Shown here piece by piece: positions 46,089-54,548 of a stretch of DNA of 64,000 bases. The notes under the pieces are model-generated. The model did no database searches and was not told where the DNA came from. It saw nothing but the letters and a program-made list of their open reading frames with translations. The translations under genes were made by a program, and so were the position numbers. The DNA is taken from contig JAKUPL010000020.1 in NCBI GenBank assembly GCA_022449455.1, positions 1 through 64,000 on the forward strand, in the 5' to 3' direction. Positions within the stretch are counted from its first letter, which is position 1. Every line of letters begins with the position of its first letter. Source of the DNA: Alcanivorax sp. (GTDB lineage Bacteria; Pseudomonadota; Gammaproteobacteria; Pseudomonadales; Alcanivoracaceae).

Positions 46089-46884
46089 CCAGGTCTCCCG
46101 GCAACGTTATCTGGTAAGTCGGATGCAGACGCCCTCCTGATACCAGCGACCGCTTGCCGGAGCCCAGATCGACACCTTCCATGGAAACATGGGCCAACCA
46201 GGCATGCCGATGCCGTTCCGCCAGAGCGAGAAACAGCCGTTTGGCTTTCACACTGCGACAGTGACGCAACAGCAGCCCCACCCGCGCCGGCCGCAGGGTC
46301 GCCATTCCCTGCATCAGGGCATCCACCTCATACACCAGCGCCGCCCCCGGCGGCCGATCACACAGCTCCAGCATCGCCCGTTCCGGTGAAGAGCAAACGA
46401 TGCCGTCCAGCTCGGCCAGCCGGCCCAGCCCTTGAGCCAATAACTCTCTGTCAGACGTATTAGCTGTCAGATCAGGCAACGCCAGATCGAAAGGCGCACC
46501 GCCGCAGAACTCGAAACGCGCTTCAAGCGGCAACCTCGCCACCCACCCGGGCGGCCGATCCGAGCCATACAGGGTCACCACGGGAGCCTCTCCCAGGCGC
46601 AGATAATGCTCATACCCCTGCAGGGCCAGCGCGAAGCGCCCCCCCACATACAGCGACAAACTCTCACGACTTTGCAGGCTACGCACCACCGACGCCCATT
46701 GCAGCCGACCGCCTTTGCGCAGGTAGACGCCACGCGCCGGGGACTCCAACCAACCGCTGGCCACGTAGCGCGCCACCAGGCTGGTGGAATAGCCGTGGGC
46801 TCGCAGCCAGCGACTGGATACCAGGGTGGTGTCATCCAGGCTGGTCAAGAGTCGGTTTATATAGCTTGCCTTTTGCTCACTCAT
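46072..46884 (-). CDS. abiEi: AbiEi-family antitoxin
   Basis: 270 residues. The N-terminal winged helix (YINRLLTSLDDTTLVSSRWLRAHGYSTSLVARYVASGWLE, then PARGVYLRKG) is the AbiEi DNA-binding domain; the C-terminal domain includes CSSPERAMLELCDR. It is a type IV antitoxin and autorepressor. The toxin partner downstream is broken, leaving an orphan. ATG 46884 has no Shine-Dalgarno sequence and coincides with the predicted transcription start. Confidence 0.85.
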   Translation of the reverse strand: MSEQKASYINRLLTSLDDTTLVSSRWLRAHGYSTSLVARYVASGWLESPARGVYLRKGGRLQWASVVRSLQSRESLSLYVGGRFALALQGYEHYLRLGEAPVVTLYGSDRPPGWVARLPLEARFEFCGGAPFDLALPDLTANTSDRELLAQGLGRLAELDGIVCSSPERAMLELCDRPPGAALVYEVDALMQGMATLRPARVGLLLRHCRSVKAKRLFLALAERHRHAWLAHVSMEGVDLGSGKRSLVSGGRLHPTYQITLPGDLDEHLG

Positions 46885-46967
46885 AGTGAGCAAAATAGCG
46901 CCAAAGGAAACCATTGCCAACCACAACAAAGTTTATTGGAAGTTAAATCTGCTCACTTTGGGTGAGC
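46875..46967 (-). promoter_or_regulatory. abiE promoter with paired AbiEi operators
   Basis: Two copies of GCTCAC-N5-GTGAGC lie at 46875-46891 (over the start codon; arms extend to 11 bp) and 46951-46967, centres 76 bp apart. Between them, on the minus strand, -35 TTGGCA (46920-46915) and -10 TATTTT (46897-46892) are spaced 17 bp. The -10 ends seven bases before the ATG, predicting a leaderless transcript. AbiEi proteins are known to bind paired inverted repeats at their promoter. Confidence 0.7.
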
Positions 46968-47202
46968 TTTTAAAGAGAGATATAAACCATCACATTGCTA
47001 TCCGCTCCAGCCACATGGCCATTGAGAGGCTTAGCAACCAGGCCACAGCATCGCTCTGGGGCGCGGCGGGCAACAGTGGGCAAAAACGGAAAAAGGTGTC
47101 AGCGAGGAGCGACAATCCCTGTCAGCGATCTCGCCGGGTGCAAACGCAAATCGGGGAGAGCACCGGAACGCCTGTCAGCCCTGCTGCCCACCCAAAATCC
47201 AG
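46968..47202. other. Intergenic stretch without gene
   Basis: Together with the abiE promoter this makes ~320 bp without a supported gene. Short frames on both strands lack start signals and family features. No hairpin terminator was seen after the AraC gene that ends at 47203. Confidence 0.5.
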
Positions 47203-48099
47203 TCATTTTGAGTCTGCGGCGGCCTCACTCTGCTCCGCCACCGCCTTGCGATCCCGCACCGGAGGCCGACCATGGAGGCGCGCGTATTCCCGGGTGAACT
47301 GGGACACGCTGGCGTAGCCCACCTCGAAGGCGGCGCGGCTGGCGCTCTTGCCTTCCGAAATCAGCAGGCGGCGCGCCTCGATCAGGCGCAGTTGCTTCTG
47401 GAATTGCAGCGGCGACAGGGAAGTCACCGCGCGAAAATGCCGGTGGAAGGCGGAGCGGCTCATGCCGGCTGCGTTGGCCAGCTGCTCGACGGTCAGGAGC
47501 CGGGCGTAGTCCCGGCGCAGCAGGGCCACGGCCCGGCCGATGCGGCGCACCCGGCTCTCCGGCAGGCCGAGATGACGAATCGCCGGCCCCTGCCGGCCCA
47601 GCAACAGCCAGTAATGGATCTCACGGACCAGTGACGGGCCCAGCACCGCCAGCGAGCGCGGCTGCTCCAGCAATCGCACCAGACGCCACACCGCGTCCCG
47701 GAGCTGAACCTCGGCGTCATCAAAGGCCGGCTCTTTCGATGCCTCGTGAGTCCCCAGGGTCATAGCCAGCTCGGCGATCACCGTCGGGTCCAGATCCAAG
47801 GCCACCGCCAGGTATGGGCGGGCGGCGCTGGCCTCGCGGATGCGGCTGACGGTGGGCACGTTGGCGGTGACGATCATGGAATCGCCGGCGGCGAAGGTAA
47901 AGGTGCGCGGGCCGATGGTGACCCGCTTGCTGCCCTGCAGCACCAGGCACACCAGCGGCTTGCTGATGGCATGCTCCAGCGCGCCGGGGCGCTCGCCCGA
48001 CACCAGGAACAGGCCGGGCACCGGCGTGGTGGCGATCCCCGCCGTATTGGCCTGCAATCGGGTGTAGCGGCGCACCGCCTGGCACAGAGCATCGGACAT
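47203..48099 (-). CDS. AraC-family regulator (AraC_N type)
   Basis: 298 residues. The N-terminal half (LVCLVLQGSKRVTIGPRTFTFAAGDSMIV) is the AraC_N cupin. The C-terminal double HTH is LLTVEQLANAAGMSRSAFHRHFRAVT and SASRAAFEVGYASVSQFTREYARLHG. Divergent from the small monooxygenase-like gene across ~130 bp and probably its regulator. Confidence 0.88.
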   Translation of the reverse strand: MSDALCQAVRRYTRLQANTAGIATTPVPGLFLVSGERPGALEHAISKPLVCLVLQGSKRVTIGPRTFTFAAGDSMIVTANVPTVSRIREASAARPYLAVALDLDPTVIAELAMTLGTHEASKEPAFDDAEVQLRDAVWRLVRLLEQPRSLAVLGPSLVREIHYWLLLGRQGPAIRHLGLPESRVRRIGRAVALLRRDYARLLTVEQLANAAGMSRSAFHRHFRAVTSLSPLQFQKQLRLIEARRLLISEGKSASRAAFEVGYASVSQFTREYARLHGRPPVRDRKAVAEQSEAAADSK

Positions 48100-48230
48100 G
48101 GCCCATTGTTATCCAGCCGCCACGCCCGGGTACAGTCAACCGGGATGATCAGGCAAACCATGGCGCGTATCGGGCACCGCCGCCCGGTGCGCCGCCGCTA
48201 CCGTGGAAGCCTCAGCAAAGGAGGTGAACC

Positions 48231-48659
48231 ATGACCGACAAGACCCCACGCCAACCCGGCCCCACGCCGGAACCCGCCGTCACCGACCTCGCCCGCCCGC
48301 ACCGGGGCGTGGAAGTCTCCGGCGAGGACGGCCAGGAAGGCCGCAAAGCCTTCTACATTCATATCGAGGCCCTGCCCGGCAAGGAGCAGGAGGTGCTGCG
48401 CATGCTGGAGGACATCCTCGGCTGCGTCCGCGAAGAGCCGGCCACCGGCCCCTGGTACGCGGTGCAATACGCGCACCGGGTGTTCGGTATCTTCGAAGTG
48501 TTTCCCGACCGGGCCGGTCGCCAGGCCCATGTGGAGGGTGGTGGCGGCGACATCTTCCGCGACCTGCGGAGGATGAACGCCATCCTGGCGCGCCCGGCCC
48601 ACGTGCACCGGCTGGATGTATTAATGGGCAAAGAGGTGTTCGCCCGACGCCGAGCCTAG
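48231..48659 (+). CDS. Antibiotic-biosynthesis-monooxygenase (ABM)-like protein
   Basis: 142 residues. After a disordered Pro-rich start, FYIHIEALPGKEQEVLRMLEDIL and WYAVQYAHRVFGIFEVFPDRAGRQAHV form a dimeric alpha-beta barrel of the ABM type, ending with VLMGKEVFA. A strong GGAGGTGA lies before the ATG. These proteins act as cofactor-free oxygenases or small-molecule sensors. Divergent AraC partner. Confidence 0.8.
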   Translation: MTDKTPRQPGPTPEPAVTDLARPHRGVEVSGEDGQEGRKAFYIHIEALPGKEQEVLRMLEDILGCVREEPATGPWYAVQYAHRVFGIFEVFPDRAGRQAHVEGGGGDIFRDLRRMNAILARPAHVHRLDVLMGKEVFARRRA

Positions 48660-48736
48660 CGGCCCTTGCCGACCAGCTCGTCCACCGGCGGCATGGCCCG
48701 CACTTTGGTCGGGGCGTGCTTGCGATTGACAGCCAA

Positions 48737-48773
48737 TGTATCGTCGATATATTTTATTTGTATCAACGATATA
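48737..48773. promoter_or_regulatory. Two TetR-type operators before epimerase gene
   Basis: TGTATCGTCGATATA (48737-48751) and TGTATCAACGATATA (48759-48773) are near-palindromes 22 bp apart, on the same helix face, ending 11 bp before the epimerase ATG. A third copy precedes the adjacent TetR gene. They therefore probably bind that regulator. Confidence 0.65.
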
Positions 48774-48784
48774 GGGGCGCCATC

Positions 48785-49768
48785 ATGAATCCACAAAAAG
48801 TTCTCGTCACCGGCGGTTCAGGTTTCGTCGGTGGCCGCTTAATCCAACGTATGAAGAGTCAGGGCTGGGAGGTTCGCGCCCTGGCCCGATCCCCCTCCGC
48901 CGCGCAACGGGTGGCCGCGCTGGGTGCCGAGGCCGCCTCCGGGGATCTCGACGATCCGCAGGCATTGAAGCGGGCCCTGGAGGGCTGCGAAGCCGTTATT
49001 CATGTGGCTGCGGTCTTCAAGCTATGGGGCGGCAAGGACGAGTTCGAGCGGGCGAACGTCCAGGGCACGCGGAACCTGCTGGAGGCCGCGGCCGCGACCT
49101 CCACCGTTCGTCGTTTCGTGCAAGTGGGCGCGGCGGCCGTGGTGATGGGCGACATGCAGCCCATGACGCGCGCCGACGAATCGTTGCCGCGCCAGGAGCG
49201 ACCCTGGGCCCCCTACAGTGCCTCCAAGGCACGCGCCGAGGCCCTGGTGCTGGGCGCCAACGCCCCCGGCCGTTTCGAGACCGTCGTCATCAGGCCACCG
49301 ATGATCTGGGGGCAAGGGATGCCAACGTTGGACAAGATGGTCGAGAACGTGCGGGCAGGCCAATTCCGCTGGGTGGGCGACGGCTCCCAAGCCATGTCGA
49401 CCGCCCATGTGGACAACGTCTGCCACGCGGCCCTGCTCGCTTTGGAAAGCGGCACGGGCGGCCAGGCCTATTTCATCAGCGACGGCCGCGACGGCACCTT
49501 GCGCGAGGTGATCCCCGCCTTGCTGCGCTCCCGGGGTATCGACGCGCCGAAGGCCTCCGTACCGCTTCCCGTGGCGTGGCGGTTGGCGCAATGCATGGAG
49601 TGGGTATGGCGGGTTTTCAAACGGCCTGGCGAACCGCCCATTACCCGCCAAATGCTGCGCCTGATCGGCCAGCCCTTCACGCTCAACATCGACAAGGCCG
49701 AACGGGAACTGGGCTACCGCCCCATCGTCTCCTGGGAACAGGGCCTGGCCGCCATGCAGTCGACCTGA
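48785..49768 (+). CDS. NAD(P)-dependent epimerase/3-beta-HSD-like dehydrogenase
   Basis: 327 residues of the extended SDR fold. VLVTGGSGFVGGRLI binds the dinucleotide, YSASKARAEALVL carries the YxxxK active site, and VIRPPMIWGQGM and STAHVDNVCHAALLAL are family features. Probable oxidoreductase for a small hydroxy or carbonyl compound. TetR gene downstream is convergent and carries the same operator. Confidence 0.87.
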   Translation: MNPQKVLVTGGSGFVGGRLIQRMKSQGWEVRALARSPSAAQRVAALGAEAASGDLDDPQALKRALEGCEAVIHVAAVFKLWGGKDEFERANVQGTRNLLEAAAATSTVRRFVQVGAAAVVMGDMQPMTRADESLPRQERPWAPYSASKARAEALVLGANAPGRFETVVIRPPMIWGQGMPTLDKMVENVRAGQFRWVGDGSQAMSTAHVDNVCHAALLALESGTGGQAYFISDGRDGTLREVIPALLRSRGIDAPKASVPLPVAWRLAQCMEWVWRVFKRPGEPPITRQMLRLIGQPFTLNIDKAERELGYRPIVSWEQGLAAMQST

Positions 49769-49802
49769 GAAAAGAAGTCTTTCGCCCCGCCGGGCGTGGC
49801 CG

Positions 49803-50387
49803 TCAACTCCGGTTGGCCACGCTCAGCCGGGCCACCACCGCATCGAAGAGAAGATCGCTGGTGGCCTCGATCTCCCGCCGCGACAGACCGCGGCCCGTCA
49901 ACGCCAGCACCCCATTGCAGCCAGCCCAGACCGCGCGGGCGGCTTCGTCTACCGTGACTTTGAAGACACCCCGGTCCACCAGACGTTGAACCCGTCCGCG
50001 CATCAGCGCGTAGGCGTCGTTCGCCAACTCCGGCTGTATTCGCAATTGCGCCGCATACAGCGCATGGAGCGCCGGTCGCTTCAACGCGAAATCCACCGCT
50101 TGGTCCCAGCCGGTACGCAGCAGCGTCATGGGGTCATCGGTATCCGGCGCGGCTCGCTTGCGCGCCATGAACTCCGCCCAACCGCGACGCACCAACGCGG
50201 TGGCCAGCCCGTCCTTGTCGCCGAAGTAGTGATACAGCGTCGGCGACTTCACCCCCGCCGCTTCGCAGACCGCGCGCGTGGTCAACGCCGCCACCCCACC
50301 GCGTTCAAGCACCTCGGCTGCGGCGCTCAAGATTGCGTCTTCCGTACTTGAACTCAAAATGCTCTCTCTAGTTTTTACGTCGGCCAT
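49803..50387 (-). CDS. TetR-family transcriptional regulator
   Basis: 194 residues. The N-terminal HTH is AILSAAAEVLERGGVAALTTRAVCEAAGVKSPTLYHYFGDKDGLA-like (tail of helix 3 SPTLYHYF). The C-terminal ligand domain is divergent. ATG 50387 is chosen; an in-frame extension to 50447 crosses the operator. It likely represses itself and the epimerase gene. Confidence 0.88.
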   Translation of the reverse strand: MADVKTRESILSSSTEDAILSAAAEVLERGGVAALTTRAVCEAAGVKSPTLYHYFGDKDGLATALVRRGWAEFMARKRAAPDTDDPMTLLRTGWDQAVDFALKRPALHALYAAQLRIQPELANDAYALMRGRVQRLVDRGVFKVTVDEAARAVWAGCNGVLALTGRGLSRREIEATSDLLFDAVVARLSVANRS

Positions 50388-50406
50388 CGCCCCGACACGA
50401 GCGGAA

Positions 50407-50421
50407 TATACCAATGATATA
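50407..50421 (-). promoter_or_regulatory. TetR operator before its own gene
   Basis: TATACCAATGATATA, 20 bp upstream of the TetR start, matches the two sites before the epimerase gene (consensus T-R-TAYC-N3-GATATA). Perfect palindromic halves except one base. Autoregulation is inferred. Confidence 0.6.
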
Positions 50422-50709
50422 GAGGAAAATGAAACGTTCGGGATCACGCCGGGCGAAAAGCGGACCTACAGCAAGGATCGGCTGCGAATGGAAGTGGAAT
50501 CGCCGGATTTGTGGAGCGTTTGATCAGGGCGGAGAACAGGCAAGCAGGGCCGGCTGCGTCAGCCAACGCGGAAAACGGGTTATCAATGCACAAAATCGAT
50601 GACGTACAGGCAGGTTTGCTCAAATTCAATTCTGGCGCCTCCAATTGTATAGTCAGTGGACCTTTCCCAATGGCGCTCTTGAACTCGACACCGCCCCGCC
50701 ACGTCGATC

Positions 50710-50919
50710 TTATCGCCACTCGATCTTCAGATCCTTTTGCGACTGAGCGCAGTCCCGCAGGTAAAGGTTGATCAGGCTCTGATACGGCAGATCCTTCTTC
50801 TCAGCCAGGTCCTTGAAGTACTCGATGGTGTCTTCATCCAGCCGGATCGTGACCTGCTTTTTGAGCTTCTTGGCGTAGGGATTCTTGGTGGACTTGGAAA
50901 AATCGTAGTCGTCACGCAT
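50710..50919 (-). CDS. brnA: BrnA-family antitoxin (ribbon-helix-helix)
   Basis: 69 residues. NPYAKKLKKQVTIRLDEDTIEYFKDLAEKKDLPYQSLINLYLRD-like sequence is the BrnA/CopG ribbon-helix-helix. GAGGA precedes the ATG, inside the end of the toxin remnant, whose TGA overlaps the start as in intact brnTA. The toxin is nearly all gone, so this is an orphan antitoxin and probable autorepressor. Confidence 0.82.
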   Translation of the reverse strand: MRDDYDFSKSTKNPYAKKLKKQVTIRLDEDTIEYFKDLAEKKDLPYQSLINLYLRDCAQSQKDLKIEWR

Positions 50920-50983
50920 GGCGGTATTCCTCGTAGGTGGTTCGCTCGCGCTTGTTGCCCACGCGGCCAGGCAAACAGCCCCA
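50912..50983 (-). pseudogene. brnT toxin 3'-end remnant
   Basis: Only 23 codons remain open, ending GRVGNKRERTTYEEYRHA then TGA, which resembles the basic C-terminus of BrnT-type toxins. A TAG stop immediately precedes the stretch. The operator palindrome abuts it directly, so the body of the toxin appears deleted. Confidence 0.6.
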
Positions 50984-51006
50984 CTACGATGTAATTACAC
51001 TGTAGT
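50983..51006. promoter_or_regulatory. 24-bp imperfect palindrome, probable BrnA operator
   Basis: Centred on the perfect TGTAATTACA-like core with outer arms ACTAC/GTAGT; a TTGACA on the minus strand lies a few bases upstream (51014-51009). Its position directly before the brn remnant suits BrnA autoregulation. Confidence 0.55.
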
Positions 51007-51048
51007 TGTGTCAATCGAAACGCGCCGGGCCCCGCACACGACCAAGCG

Positions 51049-51354
51049 TCACGCCCGCACCAAACTCTCCCGCGATATCTCCCCAACCGCCCGCGCCCCG
51101 GTCAGCGTCATCGCCACCTTCATCTCGCTGGCGATCAGGTCCAGCACATGGGCCACGCCCTGCTCGCCGGCGGCGGCGAGGGCGTAGACGAAGGCGCGGC
51201 CCAGCAGCACGCCGTCCGCGCCCAGGGCGAGCAGGCGCACCACGTCCAGGCCGGAGCGGACGCCGGAATCCGCCAGGATGGTCAGGTCGCCCTGCAGGGC
51301 GCCGGCGGTGACGGGCAGGGCTGGGGCGGAGGAAAGCGCACCACCGAGCTGGCG
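51049..51354 (-). pseudogene. lldD 3'-end fragment
   Basis: About 100 codons encoding the C-terminus of an FMN-dependent L-lactate dehydrogenase ([33 protein letters not shown] onward to a TGA after SLVRA). It is almost identical to the 3' part of the complete lldD 1.4 kb away, but has a different final few codons. No start codon or N-terminal two-thirds. Confidence 0.85.
51065..51354. repeat. 290-bp direct repeat, copy 1
   Basis: Aligns without gaps to 52728-53017. One stretch of ~130 bp and another of ~80 bp are identical; differences cluster toward the right-hand 60 bp. Confidence 0.9.
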
Positions 51355-51461
51355 GTCATCGTAGAGTATGAGGAAAGCATTTATGCGCCGAATTTTACCG
51401 GTTCAAAAATAGCTACACCTCTATCATTTGCCGACACCGCACCTATACAGAAAATCCGCGA

Positions 51462-52535
51462 CTAAATTTTGCACGATGACACCGTCACAACAGCCTCACG
51501 CGGGATTAGAAATATCTCGTCGGTCCGCTCTTTAGCCGCAGGTCGTGCATAAAAAACTTCCGCTGTAGACATCAAAACTTTTAGACCTATACTTTTATCT
51601 ATATTCTTATCTTTAATGATACTTGGCAACACCTCAGCATTTTTATTCCAACCAAAAACCACACACGACCGCCCTCCCATCGCGGCATTCGACAACGCAT
51701 ATCCTACAAAAACACGGTTAACCGGAGGCACCAAGCACACAAAAAATACTATAAAAGCGAGCATAGCCATAACAGGCAGGAAAAGTTTAGGATTATTTTT
51801 TGCCTCCCAAGCCAAGAATACACATGCAGCTTGAAAGCCAGAGACCAACACCATTGCACCCATTAGAATAACGAACTGGCTGACCACACCAGCACTTTCT
51901 ATAGAGCCGACCACAGGAATCATGCCAGTCATAACCATGACTTGAAGAAAGGCTGCTGCCAAAAACGACCCCCACCTTTTCCTTAATATTCCCACCCATT
52001 CACTAGCCTGCATGAAAAAAATGAAAATGCACTGAAAGCAAAAGTACGACAACAATATAGAAATAAAAACAAGATGATAACCAAGAAATATGACAGCATC
52101 TTTCCAAGCGGCCAATGAGACAGATATTATTGTCGCGAAAAGCACGCTCAAAGACCAAAACAGAATCAACCTTCTACCAAGGAAAACATCGTTATGGGCA
52201 CGAAAGCTATCTATAATTCCGATATCCTTTGTGTAACGTCCCCCCAGAAGAATTACAGCAGGTGTGACCGCTGCAAAAATCAACACAGCAATAAAGCAGA
52301 CAATCAGCATAAAAAGAAAGGGCATACCGGCAATGACTTCAGACGATGTAATACTTAATGGGACGCCGACCTCAACAAGGTAAACATGCATGGCAGCAAA
52401 GCTCAGCGAAACCGGCCCCAAGCTCAGCAGCGCCCAATGATGCCGAATGAACACAGACACCTTGCGAATTTCATCGCGCCACCCTAATCCACTACTGTCA
52501 ACCCCCACCTTATTCCTCCTTAAATAAATATTCAA
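51462..52535 (-). CDS. AT-rich orphan multi-pass membrane protein
   Basis: 357 residues with about eight hydrophobic segments in the first ~270 (for example LFMLIVCFIAVLIFAAVTPAVILLGG, LILFWSLSVLFATIISV, LVFISILLSYFCFQCIFIFF), then a soluble C-terminal part (SCVVFGWNKNAEVLPSII, STAEVFYARPAAKERTDEIFLIPREA). G+C is far below its neighbours, a sign of transfer. It lies between the two lldD repeats. No family recognised; no ATG-proximal strong SD beyond AGGAGGAAT-like AAGGAGGAAT. Confidence 0.7.
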   Translation of the reverse strand: MNIYLRRNKVGVDSSGLGWRDEIRKVSVFIRHHWALLSLGPVSLSFAAMHVYLVEVGVPLSITSSEVIAGMPFLFMLIVCFIAVLIFAAVTPAVILLGGRYTKDIGIIDSFRAHNDVFLGRRLILFWSLSVLFATIISVSLAAWKDAVIFLGYHLVFISILLSYFCFQCIFIFFMQASEWVGILRKRWGSFLAAAFLQVMVMTGMIPVVGSIESAGVVSQFVILMGAMVLVSGFQAACVFLAWEAKNNPKLFLPVMAMLAFIVFFVCLVPPVNRVFVGYALSNAAMGGRSCVVFGWNKNAEVLPSIIKDKNIDKSIGLKVLMSTAEVFYARPAAKERTDEIFLIPREAVVTVSSCKI

Positions 52536-52705
52536 AAGTCACACAAGATTCTTAAAATAGAAAAACCACCACACCAATCCAATAAAAATTGATAAACTTC
52601 ACACCTTCCACCTCAAAACAGGGCGCAACCCAAGAAGCTCCTAATGCAGCAGCCTCATCATTTAAAGTCACATGCCAGCAACCCATTTTATTACTTCACT
52701 GTATA

Positions 52706-53848
52706 TTAGTACTCCGCATCGACCAGACTCTCCCGCGAAATCTCCCCAACCGCCCTGGCCCCGGTGAGCGTCATCGCCACCTTCATCTCGCTGGCGATCA
52801 GGTCCAGCACATGGGCCACGCCCTGCTCGCCGGCGGCGGCGAGGGCGTAGACGAAGGCGCGGCCCAGCAGCACGCCGTCCGCGCCCTGGGCGAGCAGGCG
52901 CACCACGTCCAGGCCGGAGCGGACGCCGGAATCCGCCAGGATGGTCAGGTCGCCCTGCACGGCGTCGGCGATGGCCGGCAGGGCCCGGGCCGAGGACAGC
53001 ACGCCATCAAGCTGGCGCCCGCCGTGGTTGGAGACGACGATGCCGTCCGCGCCGAACCGCACCGCCTCGCGGGCGTCCTCCGGATCGAGAATACCCTTGA
53101 GCACCATGGCGCCCTGCCAATATTCCCGAATCCATTCCAGATCCCGCCAGCCGATGGACGGATCGAAGTTCTCGCCCAGCCAGCCGATGTAATCCTCCAG
53201 CTGGATGCGATGGCCCAGATAGGCCGACACATTGCCCAGATCGTGCGGCCGCCCGCGCAGGCCCACGTCCCACGCCCAGCGCGGGTGCGTCACCGCCTGC
53301 AGCATCCGCCGCCAGGCCGCGAACGGCCCGGACATCCCCGAATGCCGATCGCGATAGCGCGCCCCCGGCACCGGCATATCCACCGTGAACACCAGGGTCC
53401 GCACCCCCGCCGCCCAGGCCCGCTCCAGCGCGTTCTTCATGAAACCGCAGTCGCGCAGCACATACAGCTGAAACCACATCGGCCGCGTCATCGCCGGCTG
53501 CACCTCCTCGATGGGACACACCGACACCGACGACAACGTAAACGGCACGCCCCGCGACGCCGCCGCCCGCGCCGCCTGCACCTCGCCCCGCCGCGCGTAC
53601 ATCCCGGTGAGCCCCACCGGCGCCAACGCCACCGGCAGGCTCACCGCCTCCCCGAACCACCGCGCCGACAGATCCACCTCCCCCACCGCCTTCAACACCC
53701 GCTGCCGCAACGCCAGATCACGCAGATCCGCCACATTGCGCGCCAGGGTGTGCTCGTCGTACGCGCCCCCGTCGATGTAATGGAACAGGAACGGCGGCAG
53801 GCGGCGTTTGGCGGCGAGGCGGTAATCGTGGGTGGAGGAGATGATCAT
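52706..53848 (-). CDS. lldD: FMN-dependent L-lactate dehydrogenase
   Basis: 380 residues, full length. [30 protein letters not shown] opens the protein; [27 protein letters not shown] (catalytic His and Arg) and [13 protein letters not shown] are conserved. Oxidises L-lactate to pyruvate at the membrane, feeding quinone. The last ~290 bp before the extreme end are duplicated at 51065. The 3' end may have arrived with the inserted AT-rich DNA. Confidence 0.93.
   Translation of the reverse strand: MIISSTHDYRLAAKRRLPPFLFHYIDGGAYDEHTLARNVADLRDLALRQRVLKAVGEVDLSARWFGEAVSLPVALAPVGLTGMYARRGEVQAARAAASRGVPFTLSSVSVCPIEEVQPAMTRPMWFQLYVLRDCGFMKNALERAWAAGVRTLVFTVDMPVPGARYRDRHSGMSGPFAAWRRMLQAVTHPRWAWDVGLRGRPHDLGNVSAYLGHRIQLEDYIGWLGENFDPSIGWRDLEWIREYWQGAMVLKGILDPEDAREAVRFGADGIVVSNHGGRQLDGVLSSARALPAIADAVQGDLTILADSGVRSGLDVVRLLAQGADGVLLGRAFVYALAAAGEQGVAHVLDLIASEMKVAMTLTGARAVGEISRESLVDAEY
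52728..53017. repeat. 290-bp direct repeat, copy 2 (inside lldD)
   Basis: The intact counterpart of 51065-51354, within the lldD coding region. The 1373 bp between the copies are AT-rich and unlike flanking DNA. Confidence 0.9.
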
Positions 53849-53958
53849 GGTTGTCTCAACAAAGCGGGAAAGTGCTACTTATCGGCTGTAGACCGTAATT
53901 CGTGGTCTGCGCTCTACTGGATGGGTCGATTTAAGGAGAGTAATTCAAGGAGACGGAG

Positions 53959-54231
53959 ATGACCAAGTCGTACGATGTGGAGCGTACCGAAGTGGGTGAT
54001 ATGGCCTATTTGGCGGTTGAGCAGTTTAACTATTTGGAGGCGCTTTTCTCGGCGCTAGTCGATCAGTTGGATGCTTTAGGCCCCAAAGACAAAAAAATAC
54101 GGGACGCTAAAAGACTTGCTCTATTAGGCCGCAGTCATTCTGAACAATGGGCAAGCGCCTTTCTGGATGGAACCAATAGCCAGCCGAATACGGAGCGAAG
54201 GAGCCATGAAAAAGATCAAACCGAATATTGA
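53959..54231 (+). CDS. Small hypothetical protein beside defence operon
   Basis: 90 residues, soluble, helical, acidic in the first half (YLAVEQFNYLEALFSALVDQLDAL). AAGGAGACGGAG precedes the ATG. It is convergent with the large minus-strand operon and divergent from lldD. I do not recognise a family. The following small frame overlaps its end. Confidence 0.5.
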   Translation: MTKSYDVERTEVGDMAYLAVEQFNYLEALFSALVDQLDALGPKDKKIRDAKRLALLGRSHSEQWASAFLDGTNSQPNTERRSHEKDQTEY

Positions 54232-54388
54232 GATCCGCCACTATGGCGGAAGCGACACTGGGGAGTTCGGGCTGATTCGGAAGTTTTGGCGGCCGTTTTC
54301 GGAAAGGCATCGTGACAATCAAGTCGGCCTATTAAATCGCGAAAGCAGAAGCTTCGTAACTCTGTCACACCCAGAAGGGAGGAGTTAA
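54206..54388 (+). CDS. Small basic hypothetical protein
   Basis: 60 residues starting MKKIKPNIEIRHYGGSDTGE, basic in the middle (RKFWRPFSERHRD). GAAGGAG six bases before the ATG and a 26-bp overlap with the previous frame suggest a coupled pair. Could equally be fortuitous; no homologue recalled. Confidence 0.4.
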   Translation: MKKIKPNIEIRHYGGSDTGEFGLIRKFWRPFSERHRDNQVGLLNRESRSFVTLSHPEGRS

Positions 54389-54505
54389 GCAATGACCGCC
54401 GTTGCTTGGATAAGCCCCATACTTGCCCCAACCGAATGCTATGCATCAAAGCACGAAAAAACAATAGTTTAGAATCTAGCCACTCACAACCAGACTATTC
54501 CTCAA

Positions 54506-54538
54506 ATTTGCCTTTCTACCTTTATCCAAAGGGCAAAT
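54506..54538 (-). terminator. Hairpin after the defence operon
   Basis: ATTTGCC-TTT and AAAGGGCAAAT can pair as an 11-bp stem with one bulge around a 12-base loop, 10 bp past the last stop codon of the minus-strand operon. There is no clear T-run, so termination is probable but not certain. Confidence 0.4.
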
Positions 54539-54548
54539 CAGAAGATAT

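Noticed and set aside
45871-46463. Plus-strand frames opposite the abiE genes
   Set aside because: No start signals or family features; the minus strand carries recognisable AbiEi and AbiEii sequence.
50447-50709. Small frames between TetR and BrnA genes
   Set aside because: Overlap on both strands, no ribosome-binding site or recognisable motif.
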